From Mycobacterium sp. IS-1742 (GTDB taxonomy: Bacteria > Actinomycetota > Actinomycetes > Mycobacteriales > Mycobacteriaceae): a stretch of DNA of 64,000 bases. The stretch is from assembly GCF_001500125.1 (NCBI RefSeq), contig NZ_LQIV01000002.1, forward strand, positions 1-64,000, given 5' to 3'. The notes below the pieces were generated by a model, which saw nothing but the letters and a program-made list of their open reading frames with translations, made no database searches and was not told the DNA's origin. A program made the translations under genes and the position numbers. Shown here in pieces: positions 17,148-24,648 of the stretch (positions within the stretch are counted from its first letter, which is position 1; each line of letters begins with the position of its first letter).

Positions 17148-19715
17148 GTGACCACGATGGGCGCCGAGCCGACGCAGGCCGGACTGCAGCGCGCCGACGG
17201 TGTCGAGCTGATCGGGGAGATGGTGGGATCCGGTTACCGGGTCCCACCCTCCCTGGTCCGCCGCGCCGACGGCCAGACAGTCCAGCTGACGCCGCTGCTC
17301 TATGCCGTGCTGCGCGCCATCGACGGTCACCGGACCGCGGCCGAGGTGGCACAGGAGGTCTCGGAAACGACCGGCCGCACCGTCAGCGCGGACAACGTCG
17401 ACCACCTCGTTGCCAAACAGCTCCGGCCGCTCGGTCTGCTGGTGCGGGCGGACGGCGCCCAGCCCGAGCTCAAGAAGCAGAATCCGTTGTTGGGGTTGCG
17501 GTTCCGATATGCCGTGACCGACCCCGACCGCACCCGGCGGGTGACCGACCCGTTCCGGGCGCTCTTCAGACCGTGGGTGGTCGTCCCGGCGCTCGCGGCG
17601 TTCGCCGCCGTGTGCTGGTGGGTGTTCTTCGAGAAGGGCCTCGCGTCGGCGGCCCACGACGCCTTCGAGCGGCCGGGGCTGCTGATCCTGGTCTTCGTCG
17701 TCACCATTGTGTCGGCGGGCTTCCACGAGTTCGGTCACGCCGCCGCGGCACGCTACGGCGGAGCGACCCCGGGCGTCATGGGTTTCGGCGTCTACCTGGT
17801 CTGGCCGGCGTTCTACACCGACGTCACCGATTCCTACCGGCTGGGCCGCGCCGGCCGAATCCGCACCGACCTCGGCGGCCTGTACTTCAACGCGCTCGTC
17901 GCGGTCGCGATCACCGGACTGTGGCTGTGGATCGGTTACGACGCACTGCTCCTGATCGTCGCCACGCAGATCCTGCAGATGCTGCGCCAGCTCGCGCCGC
18001 TGGTGCGGTTCGACGGCTACCACGTGCTCGCCGACGTGACCGGGGTGCCCGATCTGTACTCGCGCATCAAACCGACACTGCTGGGCGCGCTGCCGTGGCG
18101 GTGGGGTGATCCGCACGCCCGCCTCCTGAAGCCGTGGGCACGCATCGTCGTGACGCTCTGGGTGGTCCTCGTGGTGCCGCTTCTGCTCGCCACCCTGGTG
18201 CTCGCGGTGTGGACGCTGCCGCGCCTGGTGGGCACCGCGTGGGCGAGCCTGAACAAACAGCAGGACGTGCTGCTGACCGCATGGGCCGACGGCGACATGA
18301 TCCAGGCGGTCGCCCGGGTGCTGGCGATGATCGCGATCGTCATCCCGGTCGCGGGCGTCACGTACATGCTGGTGCGGTTCGTTCGCCGCACCGCCGCGGG
18401 CGTGTGGAAGGGCACCGACGGTAAACCGGTCATGCGGATGCTCGCGACGGTCGCCGGTGCGGCGATCTGCGCGGGTGTCGCCTATGCGTGGTGGCCGGAC
18501 GAGGCGACCTACCGGCCGATCCAGCCATGGGAGCGCGGGACGATCGGAGACATCGTCTATGCGCTGAAGTCCAACGATCTGTCCGGGTCCGGGCCCGTTC
18601 GGCGCGAGGCCGACCCACAGCTCGTCTCGGCGCCCACGTTCGTCACCGGTCAGCAGGGCGTGTTGCAGGCGGTGTGGGACACCGACGTCGCGATGCCGAC
18701 GCAGCAGTCACCGCAGCTGGCTCTGATCATGGTGCCCCGCCAGGAGACCGACTACACCGGCAGCAGCGGCAGCGCGGGCATCTCGGGCGGGGGTGCCGTG
18801 CCAGCGGGGAGCGCCGCCGCCCCCGACGACGGATGGGTCTTCCCGGTCGACCGGCCGCTCGCCCCGGAACCGGGGGACAACCAGGCGCTCGCCGTCAACA
18901 CCACGGACGGAACCGCCGTCTACGAAGCGGCTTTCGCGATGGTCTATGTCACCGACAACAGCGATGCGATGAACGTCAACGAGGCGCAGGCGTACGCGTC
19001 GTGCGATTCGTGCGCCGCGGTCGCCGTGGCCTATCAGGTCGTGTTCGTCATCGACAGCGACCCCGCCGACGACAACGTGGTGGCGCCCCAGAACCTGGCC
19101 GGCGCGCTGAACTACGAGTGCGCGAATTGCCTGACCTACGCCCTGGCCCGGCAGGTCTTCATCACCCTCGACGAACCGCTGTCGGAGGAGGCGACGAAGG
19201 AACTCGACGCGGTGTGGGCCGAGCTGGCCCAGTTCGAGAAGGACATCGAGGCCGGCAAGGTGCCTCCCGATCAGATCGAGGCGCGCCTCGACGGCTACAC
19301 GACCCGGATCATGGCGATCGTCGAGAAGGATCAGCCGGGAACGATTCCGACGACCTCGGGCACGTCCACGCCGCCGACCACGAGCACGAGCGTCGCGACG
19401 TCCACGACCGTCGCCCCGACGACGTCCGCGGTCGCGCCGACGACCTTCGGGACCACATCGGCACCGGCACCGTCGACGGCGGCCACGGCGGTGCAGAGCC
19501 CGACCGCCACGCAGTCCGCGACGGCGAGTTCGGCGGCGCCCACCACCGCGGCGGAGTCCCCGAGCAGCGCACCGTCGACCGCCGAGGAGTCCACCTCCGA
19601 CACGACCGTCGGCGACACCACCACCGGCGACACGACGGGCACCACCTCGGGCGACACGTCGACAGGCACGTCGACCGACACCGGCACCTCCGACGGAACG
19701 GCCACCACACCCTGA
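17148..19715 (+). CDS. M50 (site-2 type) zinc metalloprotease with N-terminal PqqD-like domain
   Basis: An 855-aa membrane protein. Residues ~20-100 are a PqqD-like winged helix (VQLTPLLYAVLRAIDGHRTAAEVAQEV), the fold that binds leader peptides in RiPP systems. The M50 core has zinc motif H193-E-F-G-H197 and the Asp motif RFDGYHVLAD (288-296). TM helices lie at about 143-161, 177-192, 248-272, 333-357, 392-411 and 431-449. An external domain (~450-730) has two CxxC pairs (C619/C622 and C658/C661) in related contexts ending QVVFV and QVFIT. The tail from ~735 is Thr/Ser-rich. GTG start after GAGGGGAAG. It resembles YydH-like peptide zinc metalloproteases; the substrate is unknown. Confidence 0.88.
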   Translation: MTTMGAEPTQAGLQRADGVELIGEMVGSGYRVPPSLVRRADGQTVQLTPLLYAVLRAIDGHRTAAEVAQEVSETTGRTVSADNVDHLVAKQLRPLGLLVRADGAQPELKKQNPLLGLRFRYAVTDPDRTRRVTDPFRALFRPWVVVPALAAFAAVCWWVFFEKGLASAAHDAFERPGLLILVFVVTIVSAGFHEFGHAAAARYGGATPGVMGFGVYLVWPAFYTDVTDSYRLGRAGRIRTDLGGLYFNALVAVAITGLWLWIGYDALLLIVATQILQMLRQLAPLVRFDGYHVLADVTGVPDLYSRIKPTLLGALPWRWGDPHARLLKPWARIVVTLWVVLVVPLLLATLVLAVWTLPRLVGTAWASLNKQQDVLLTAWADGDMIQAVARVLAMIAIVIPVAGVTYMLVRFVRRTAAGVWKGTDGKPVMRMLATVAGAAICAGVAYAWWPDEATYRPIQPWERGTIGDIVYALKSNDLSGSGPVRREADPQLVSAPTFVTGQQGVLQAVWDTDVAMPTQQSPQLALIMVPRQETDYTGSSGSAGISGGGAVPAGSAAAPDDGWVFPVDRPLAPEPGDNQALAVNTTDGTAVYEAAFAMVYVTDNSDAMNVNEAQAYASCDSCAAVAVAYQVVFVIDSDPADDNVVAPQNLAGALNYECANCLTYALARQVFITLDEPLSEEATKELDAVWAELAQFEKDIEAGKVPPDQIEARLDGYTTRIMAIVEKDQPGTIPTTSGTSTPPTTSTSVATSTTVAPTTSAVAPTTFGTTSAPAPSTAATAVQSPTATQSATASSAAPTTAAESPSSAPSTAEESTSDTTVGDTTTGDTTGTTSGDTSTGTSTDTGTSDGTATTP

Positions 19716-19728
19716 CCGGGGCGCCGGG

Positions 19729-19950
19729 TCAGTCCTCGTCGTGCCGGCCGAGTGCCGCGCGGATCATCGGGAGGAACCACCCGGACAGCGGCCAGACCGC
19801 GGCGAGCGCCACCGCGCACAACACGCTCACGGTGTTGAAGACGAGGCGGTCGCGCCGGCCGCGGTTGTCGTCGCCGAACTGCCGCCGCAGAAGCACCACG
19901 GTGGTCAGCAACCATCCGCCCAAGTACAGGGCGATGAGCAGATACCTCAT
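19729..19950 (-). CDS. Small two-TM membrane protein
   Basis: A 73-aa protein with two hydrophobic helices (LLIALYLGGWLLTTVVLL and VSVLCAVALAAVWPLSGWFL) separated by a charged loop (RRQFGDDNRGRRDR). No family is recognised. The frame stays open far upstream on this strand, but that extension lies opposite the next gene and reads as low-complexity, so I start at ATG 19950 (GTG at 19953 is possible). It converges with the M50 gene and diverges from the membrane protein at 20035. Confidence 0.65.
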   Translation of the reverse strand: MRYLLIALYLGGWLLTTVVLLRRQFGDDNRGRRDRLVFNTVSVLCAVALAAVWPLSGWFLPMIRAALGRHDED

Positions 19951-20020
19951 CACCCGCCGTTGTACCACCGCATCGGACAACTCGCCCCCACGAGTTGCCG
20001 TCGGTCTCACGGTAAGCCCA

Positions 20021-20026
20021 TAGACT
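20021..20026 (+). promoter_or_regulatory. -10 box before GTG 20035
   Basis: TAGACT ends 8 nt before the GTG start at 20035, so the transcript would be leaderless or nearly so. No clear -35 is visible. Confidence 0.45.
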
Positions 20027-20034
20027 GACCGCCC

Positions 20035-20817
20035 GTGGGCATCGTCTTGGGTTTCGCGCCGTGGGTTGTGTACTGGATCCTGATGGGCAACGTGCCGTTC
20101 CTCGTGGCGGCCGTGGCGGCTCTGGTGGTCGCCGTCGCCGCGTTGATGCTCGGCCCCGCGCGGCACGCCCCCGGCCGGACGCTGGACATCGGTGCGGTGG
20201 CCACCTTCGCCGTCCTGACCGTGCTCACGCTCGTGCTGAGCGATTCGTTCGCGGAGCGCTGGTTCGCGCCGCTGAGCTTCGTGGGGATCTTCGTCACCGC
20301 GCTGGTGGGCGTGCTGATCAAACGTCCCTTCGTGCGCGAGTTCGCCGCGGCGGGGCAACCCAAGGAGATCATCGACACCGACCTGTTCGAGCAGATCACC
20401 GTACGACTCACCTGGATCTGGGTGGGTGTGTTCGCGGCCATGGCGGTGTCGTCGGCGGTGCCGCCGCTGATCCGCAGCGACGCGTCGATCCTTGACACCG
20501 ACACCCCGGTGACGTTCGTCTTCTACTGGCTCATCCCGTTCCTCCTCGTCGCCGCCGGCGCGCTCGCCTCGCGCGTGCTGCCGGAGCGGATGACCGCCGG
20601 TGCGGGCGACATCACGAGGAAGACGACGTTCGTGGCCTACAGCGAGGCGGCGATCGACGAGTTGTATTACCTGGCCCAGGAACACGTCAACCGCGAGGTC
20701 GGTCCCGGACACGAGGCCTACGACGTGCGCGTCGGCGGTAAGGGCACCCCGCTGGTGGGCGACGAGTCCCGGCAGTCGTGGCCCGCGACGTACCGGGTGC
20801 GCGAACGGCGCCGCTGA
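20035..20817 (+). CDS. Conserved membrane protein, ~6 TM
   Basis: A 260-aa integral membrane protein with about six TM helices grouped as paired hairpins (GFAPWVVYWILMG, FLVAAVAALVVAVAALML, ATFAVLTVLTLVL, FVGIFVTALVGVLI and two later segments) and a soluble C-terminal ~75 residues. I do not recognise a named family; it looks like an uncharacterised mycobacterial protein. The GTG start follows a TAGACT -10 box. It is divergent from the small membrane protein and converges with the MOSC gene, 7 bp away. Confidence 0.75.
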   Translation: MGIVLGFAPWVVYWILMGNVPFLVAAVAALVVAVAALMLGPARHAPGRTLDIGAVATFAVLTVLTLVLSDSFAERWFAPLSFVGIFVTALVGVLIKRPFVREFAAAGQPKEIIDTDLFEQITVRLTWIWVGVFAAMAVSSAVPPLIRSDASILDTDTPVTFVFYWLIPFLLVAAGALASRVLPERMTAGAGDITRKTTFVAYSEAAIDELYYLAQEHVNREVGPGHEAYDVRVGGKGTPLVGDESRQSWPATYRVRERRR

Positions 20818-20824
20818 ACGGGCT

Positions 20825-21271
20825 TCAGTCCGCGGCAGGCGGGGCGGCGATGACCACCGGATCGCCGATGCGGATCGTGCCCGAGCGCAGGATCCGGCAC
20901 GCCGAGCCCGCGCGCCCGCGCAGCGCCGCGGCCGCGCCGGCGCCGATGTCGTCGTCGAGCAACCGGCACGGCGCGAGGATGCGCACCACTTCGAGCTCGA
21001 CCTCGCCGATGGTCACCCGGGTGCCGGGCCGGGTGGGGATGGCGCCGGCGTCGACGGTGATGTTCCGCCGGGTCGCCCCGTAGTCGACGTCGCGTCCGAG
21101 GTCGCGGGCGGCGAGGTCGACGAGTTCCGCGGACTGGATGGAGACGTGTCGGTGCCGGGTGCCGTGGTAGCGGTCACCGACCAGTCCCTTACCCGCCTCG
21201 GCGACGAGCTCATCGACCGCCCGGACGGGCAGCCGACGGGCTTTGGCGGTGTGCAGGGCGACCACGTTCAC
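20825..21271 (-). CDS. MOSC-domain protein
   Basis: A 148-aa single MOSC domain. GLVGDRYHG, HVSIQSAELVDLAA, GATRRNI and the conserved Cys in RILAPCRLLDDD are all present. MOSC proteins carry sulfur or bind molybdenum cofactor derivatives; stand-alone ones such as YiiM act with redox partners on N-hydroxylated compounds. GTG 21271 is chosen because the open frame upstream is low-complexity Arg/Pro/Gly and lies opposite the next gene. It is divergent from the MDR oxidoreductase with 59 bp between. Confidence 0.83.
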   Translation of the reverse strand: MNVVALHTAKARRLPVRAVDELVAEAGKGLVGDRYHGTRHRHVSIQSAELVDLAARDLGRDVDYGATRRNITVDAGAIPTRPGTRVTIGEVELEVVRILAPCRLLDDDIGAGAAAALRGRAGSACRILRSGTIRIGDPVVIAAPPAAD

Positions 21272-21317
21272 CGCCGCGATTGTACGGAGTCTCGGCCCGA
21301 AACCCGGTGCGGTGCCG

Positions 21318-21323
21318 TAGGTT
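21318..21323 (+). promoter_or_regulatory. -10 box before GTG 21331
   Basis: TAGGTT ends 7 nt before the GTG at 21331, giving a predicted leaderless message. The -35 is not clear. Confidence 0.4.
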
Positions 21324-21330
21324 CGGGCAC

Positions 21331-22371
21331 GTGCCGGACCTGATGAACCGCCAGATCGTGTTGCGCCGCCGCCCGGTGGGCCCGGTCGAACCCGGCGACA
21401 CCGAGCTGATCGAGTCGCCGGCGCCGGAGCCCGCCGACGGCGAGGCGCTGTTGCGCACCACATACGTGGGCATCGACGCGGCGATCCGCACGTGGCTCAA
21501 CGACCAGCGCGGCTACCTGCCCCCGGTGGGACTCGGTGAGGTCATCCGCGCGGCGGGTATCGGGGAGGTCGTGAAGTCCCGGTGTGACGCCTTCACCGTC
21601 GGCGACGTCGTCACGACGCTGTCCGGGTTCCAGGAGTACGTGATTATCCGCGACGATCTGTTCAGTACGCCGATCCCGGGGCGGGAGAAGGTGGATCAGC
21701 GGGCGGTGATGTCGGTGTACGGGCCGACCGGCGCGACCGCGTACTTCGGGATGACCGACATCGGGCGGCCGCGACCGGGGGAGACCGTCGTGGTGTCGGC
21801 GGCGGCGGGCGCGACCGGTTCGGTGGCGGGTCAGATCGCCAAGATCGCCGGTGCGCGCGTGGTGGGCATCGCCGGGGGTCCGCACAAGTGTCGCGCGGTG
21901 GTCGAGGACTTCGGGTTCGACGCGTGCATCGACTACCGCGGCGAGGATCTGGCCGCGGCCCTGCGGGAGCACTGCCCGAAGGGCGTCGACGTGTACTTCG
22001 ACAACGTCGGCGGCTCCGTCCTCGACGCGGTGCTCGGAAGGCTGGCCCGGAACGCCCGCGTGGTGCTGTGCGGGGTGATCTCGAGCTATCTCACCGGGGA
22101 ACACCCCGGTCCGGCCAACTACGTCAACCTGCTGTCGCGGACCGCTCTCATGCAGGGGTTCAACGCACTCGACCAGTGGGGTCGGTTCGAGGAGGCGTTC
22201 GCCGCGCTGCACCGGTGGGACGAGCAGGGGCTGCTCGTCCACCGCGAGCACGTCGTCGACGGGATCGGCGCGTGCGTGGCCGCGCTCAACGGGCTGTTCG
22301 CCGGGGCCAACATCGGCAAGATGCTCGTCAAGGTCGGGGAACCGACCGTGGCTGTCGACGAAAAGAGTTGA
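21331..22371 (+). CDS. NADP-dependent MDR oxidoreductase (PTGR/LTB4DH type)
   Basis: A ~346-aa zinc-free medium-chain reductase. It shows the N-terminal PADGEALLRTTYVGIDAAIRTWL segment, MSVYGPTGATAYFGMTDIG, the nucleotide-binding VVVSAAAGATGSVAGQIAKI, and FDNVGGSVLDAVLGRL. The family reduces alpha,beta-unsaturated ketones and aldehydes with NADPH. GTG 21331 is preferred because a -10 box precedes it at leaderless spacing; Met 21343 is an alternative. Its physiological substrate cannot be told from sequence. Confidence 0.9.
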   Translation: MPDLMNRQIVLRRRPVGPVEPGDTELIESPAPEPADGEALLRTTYVGIDAAIRTWLNDQRGYLPPVGLGEVIRAAGIGEVVKSRCDAFTVGDVVTTLSGFQEYVIIRDDLFSTPIPGREKVDQRAVMSVYGPTGATAYFGMTDIGRPRPGETVVVSAAAGATGSVAGQIAKIAGARVVGIAGGPHKCRAVVEDFGFDACIDYRGEDLAAALREHCPKGVDVYFDNVGGSVLDAVLGRLARNARVVLCGVISSYLTGEHPGPANYVNLLSRTALMQGFNALDQWGRFEEAFAALHRWDEQGLLVHREHVVDGIGACVAALNGLFAGANIGKMLVKVGEPTVAVDEKS

Positions 22372-22399
22372 CCGACAAACCTTTCCGCGAGCGAGCCGG

Positions 22400-23503
22400 T
22401 CAGGTCCAGTACAGCGTCCGCGCGGCCGGCAGCGTCTCGGCGAGCTCGGATTCGAACCACGACCGCAGTTCGGCCATGACGTCCTTCGGGTAGACGTACT
22501 TCGCCGAACCGTACTTGCCGAACTTGCGCGTCCGGGCCGCCTCGTCCATGTCCAGCTTGGTGCGCGGATACCAGCCGGTCAGCACCTCTTTGCTGCTCGC
22601 GGTGAACCGGTGGGTGATGCACTCGACGGTGAGGTCGAGGTCGTCGATGTCGCCGACGGCGTGCGCCACGTCGCGCAGCAGCGCGCCGTACTGCTCGCGC
22701 CACTGCGGGACCGGCATGATCGGCGCGATGGTAAGGCCGACGCGGTATCCGGCCTGTGCGAGCGCCCGCAGTGCGGCCACACGTTGCGGTGATCGCGCCG
22801 TCCCGCCCTCGAAGCGGCCGGCGATCTCGTCGGCGTTGACCGACACCCGGACCCGGGTGCGGCGGGCGTGCGGCAGGTCGAGCAGCGGGCCCACGTTGTC
22901 GTATTTCGTGGTGAAGCGCAGTCCGACCGGCCCGGACCAGTCGTGGGTGCCGACGTGGGCGATCGTCGCCGACAGCGAACCGGTCAGGTGTTCGAGCGCC
23001 AACGGGTCGGTGTAGCAGGACGCCTCGAACGTGGTGCCCTCGCCGGACCGTTCCGCCGATGACGATGTGATGGTGCCGCGCCCGACGTGGTCGTCCATCT
23101 CGGCGAGGATGTCGGGCAGGTTCGCATACACCCGGGTGATGGGCGGACCGGCCAGCGACCCGGCGAGGTAGCAGTACTGGCAGTGCCCGGGGCAGCCCTG
23201 CGCCAGATCGATGCGCCAGTCGGCGCTCGGGGGAATCGGCTGGAGGCGACGCTTGCTCGGCGGGGCGACCACCACGGCGAGAGTCCGCTTGGCCAGCGCG
23301 TACGCGGCGCGGTCGGTGTCGGCGCCGAGAGAGGGCAGGCGGTCACCGGGCAGCACGGTGATGTCCTCGACCCCGGCGGCCTCGCACCGTGCGATGATCT
23401 CGGCGCCGTGGGGGAGGTCGGCGGCCGAACGGGTCACCAGCACCCGGGCGGGCGTCCACAGCGTCGGGGTCCGGGGGGTCGCAGCAGCAGTCGTCGACGT
23501 CAT
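22400..23503 (-). CDS. Spore photoproduct lyase (SplB)-family radical SAM protein
   Basis: A 367-aa protein collinear with B. subtilis SPL. The radical-SAM cluster ligands are C104, C108 and C111 in CPGHCQYCYLAG. Y110 and Y112 flank C111 as Y97/Y99 do in B. subtilis SPL. C163 in FEASCYTDPLALEHL corresponds to the hydrogen-donor C141. Later conserved blocks include FTTKYDNVGPLLDL, GLTIAPIMPVPQW, THRFTASSKEVLTGWYPRTK and KFGKYGSAKYVYP. SPL repairs the spore photoproduct thymine dimer, yet mycobacteria do not sporulate, so the lesion or substrate here may differ. The N-terminal ~90 residues are less conserved. Confidence 0.9.
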   Translation of the reverse strand: MTSTTAAATPRTPTLWTPARVLVTRSAADLPHGAEIIARCEAAGVEDITVLPGDRLPSLGADTDRAAYALAKRTLAVVVAPPSKRRLQPIPPSADWRIDLAQGCPGHCQYCYLAGSLAGPPITRVYANLPDILAEMDDHVGRGTITSSSAERSGEGTTFEASCYTDPLALEHLTGSLSATIAHVGTHDWSGPVGLRFTTKYDNVGPLLDLPHARRTRVRVSVNADEIAGRFEGGTARSPQRVAALRALAQAGYRVGLTIAPIMPVPQWREQYGALLRDVAHAVGDIDDLDLTVECITHRFTASSKEVLTGWYPRTKLDMDEAARTRKFGKYGSAKYVYPKDVMAELRSWFESELAETLPAARTLYWT

Positions 23504-23549
23504 CGTCTGTGGTTCAACACCGGCGTATGTACTGCGATTCCTGCCCGGA

Positions 23550-23798
23550 TCAGTCGATGACGCCGGTCATGTTGAGCACCATCACGACCGCGATGGCCAG
23601 GAAGATCAGCGCGAACACCGCGACCGCGACGATCGTGGTGACCGACCCCGCGGTGACGCGGTGCCGGGGATTCTCCTCGACCTTCCCGACGCCCGACACC
23701 TGATCCGAGTCGGGCGGCGTCGCTCCCGGCGTCACCCCGCCGCCGGGTTCGAGGTCCGGCGTCTGCGCCGGATCCGGGTCTGGCGGTATCGCTGTCAT
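23550..23798 (-). CDS. Small single-TM protein, DUF6480-like
   Basis: An 82-aa protein. The N-half is Pro/Gly/Asp-rich (LEPGGGVTPGATPPDSDQVSG) and the C-half is one TM helix (TTIVAVAVFALIFLAIAVVMVL). This composition and the GGGVTPGATPP stretch fit the actinobacterial DUF6480 family, function unknown. It lies 46 bp upstream of the SplB-like gene on the same strand and may be co-transcribed. Confidence 0.72.
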   Translation of the reverse strand: MTAIPPDPDPAQTPDLEPGGGVTPGATPPDSDQVSGVGKVEENPRHRVTAGSVTTIVAVAVFALIFLAIAVVMVLNMTGVID

Positions 23799-24022
23799 CG
23801 GTGCGTTCGGCTCCCGTCATCGGTTCGTCGTCGGCCACCGCGTACCCCGTCTCCACCGGCTCACACGCCTCGACCCCGCTCGGTCACCGTTGTGTCTCAC
23901 TCCTGCATCTCTTCGCCCCGGTGAGCGGTCGGAGATGGAACGAAGCGTGTTACTAGAGGTACAAGTGATGCTGGTGGGAATTGCCCACCGTCGGGTCGAA
24001 TCGGTCGAGAGGTGAATGTGAG

Positions 24023-24637
24023 ATGAGGCGCATCTACGCCGTCGTCATCTGTGTCGCGCTGTCGTTGGCGACTGCGGGCACCGCGAACGCGGAACTCTTC
24101 CCGCTTCCGACCCGCAACCAACAAGCCGTCGACCTGGTGGTCGCCCGTGCGCTGTCACAGCGTGGCGTCCCGTTCGCCTACGGCGGCGGCAACACCGCGG
24201 GTCCGACGCTGGGCAACCCGGCGGGACCCAGCGCTCCCGCGCCGGCCGCGCCACCGCCGGGGCTGATCCCGGTCGACGGCACCACCGGTGCCATCCCGAT
24301 CGCCGGCCTGCCCGGTGCGGCGCCGGCCCTCACCCTGCCCGAGCCGCCGAAGCCCCAGGTCGTCGGTTTCGACGCCTCGGGTCTCATGGTCTACGCCTTC
24401 GCCGGCGCCGGGCTCAAGATCCCGCGGACCTCCCGCGACCAGTACCTGGCCGGCCGCAAGGTGCTGCCGTCGCAGGCGCTGCCCGGCGACCTGATCTTCT
24501 ACGGGCCCAACGGAACCCAGAGCGTCGCGATGTTCATCGGCGGCGGCCGGATGGTCGAGGCCACCACCCCCGTCGTGCAGGTCTCGCCGGTGCGCACCAA
24601 CAACATGGCGCCGTATCTGGTGCGCTACATCGACTGA
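24023..24637 (+). CDS. ripD: RipD-like inactive NlpC/P60 protein
   Basis: A 204-aa secreted protein (signal peptide cleaved near ANA-ELF, residue 23). It keeps the NlpC/P60 fold (PFAYGGGN, LPGDLIFYG, MFIGGGRMVEA), but the catalytic Cys is Ala118 in GFDASGL and the catalytic His is Ser167 in TQSVAMFIG. The same replacements are known in M. tuberculosis RipD, which binds peptidoglycan without hydrolysing it. A Pro/Ala/Gly-rich insert (~57-112) sits between the first strand and the former catalytic Cys. ATG 24023 follows GAGAGG. It probably modulates cell-wall remodelling or daughter-cell separation. Confidence 0.88.
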   Translation: MRRIYAVVICVALSLATAGTANAELFPLPTRNQQAVDLVVARALSQRGVPFAYGGGNTAGPTLGNPAGPSAPAPAAPPPGLIPVDGTTGAIPIAGLPGAAPALTLPEPPKPQVVGFDASGLMVYAFAGAGLKIPRTSRDQYLAGRKVLPSQALPGDLIFYGPNGTQSVAMFIGGGRMVEATTPVVQVSPVRTNNMAPYLVRYID

Positions 24638-24648
24638 AACAGCAGAGC

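Noticed and set aside
19951..20712. Upstream extension of the small minus-strand membrane protein to 327 aa
   Set aside because: The added part lies opposite the plus-strand gene at 20035 and is His/Asp/Arg low complexity; only the last 73 residues look like a membrane protein.
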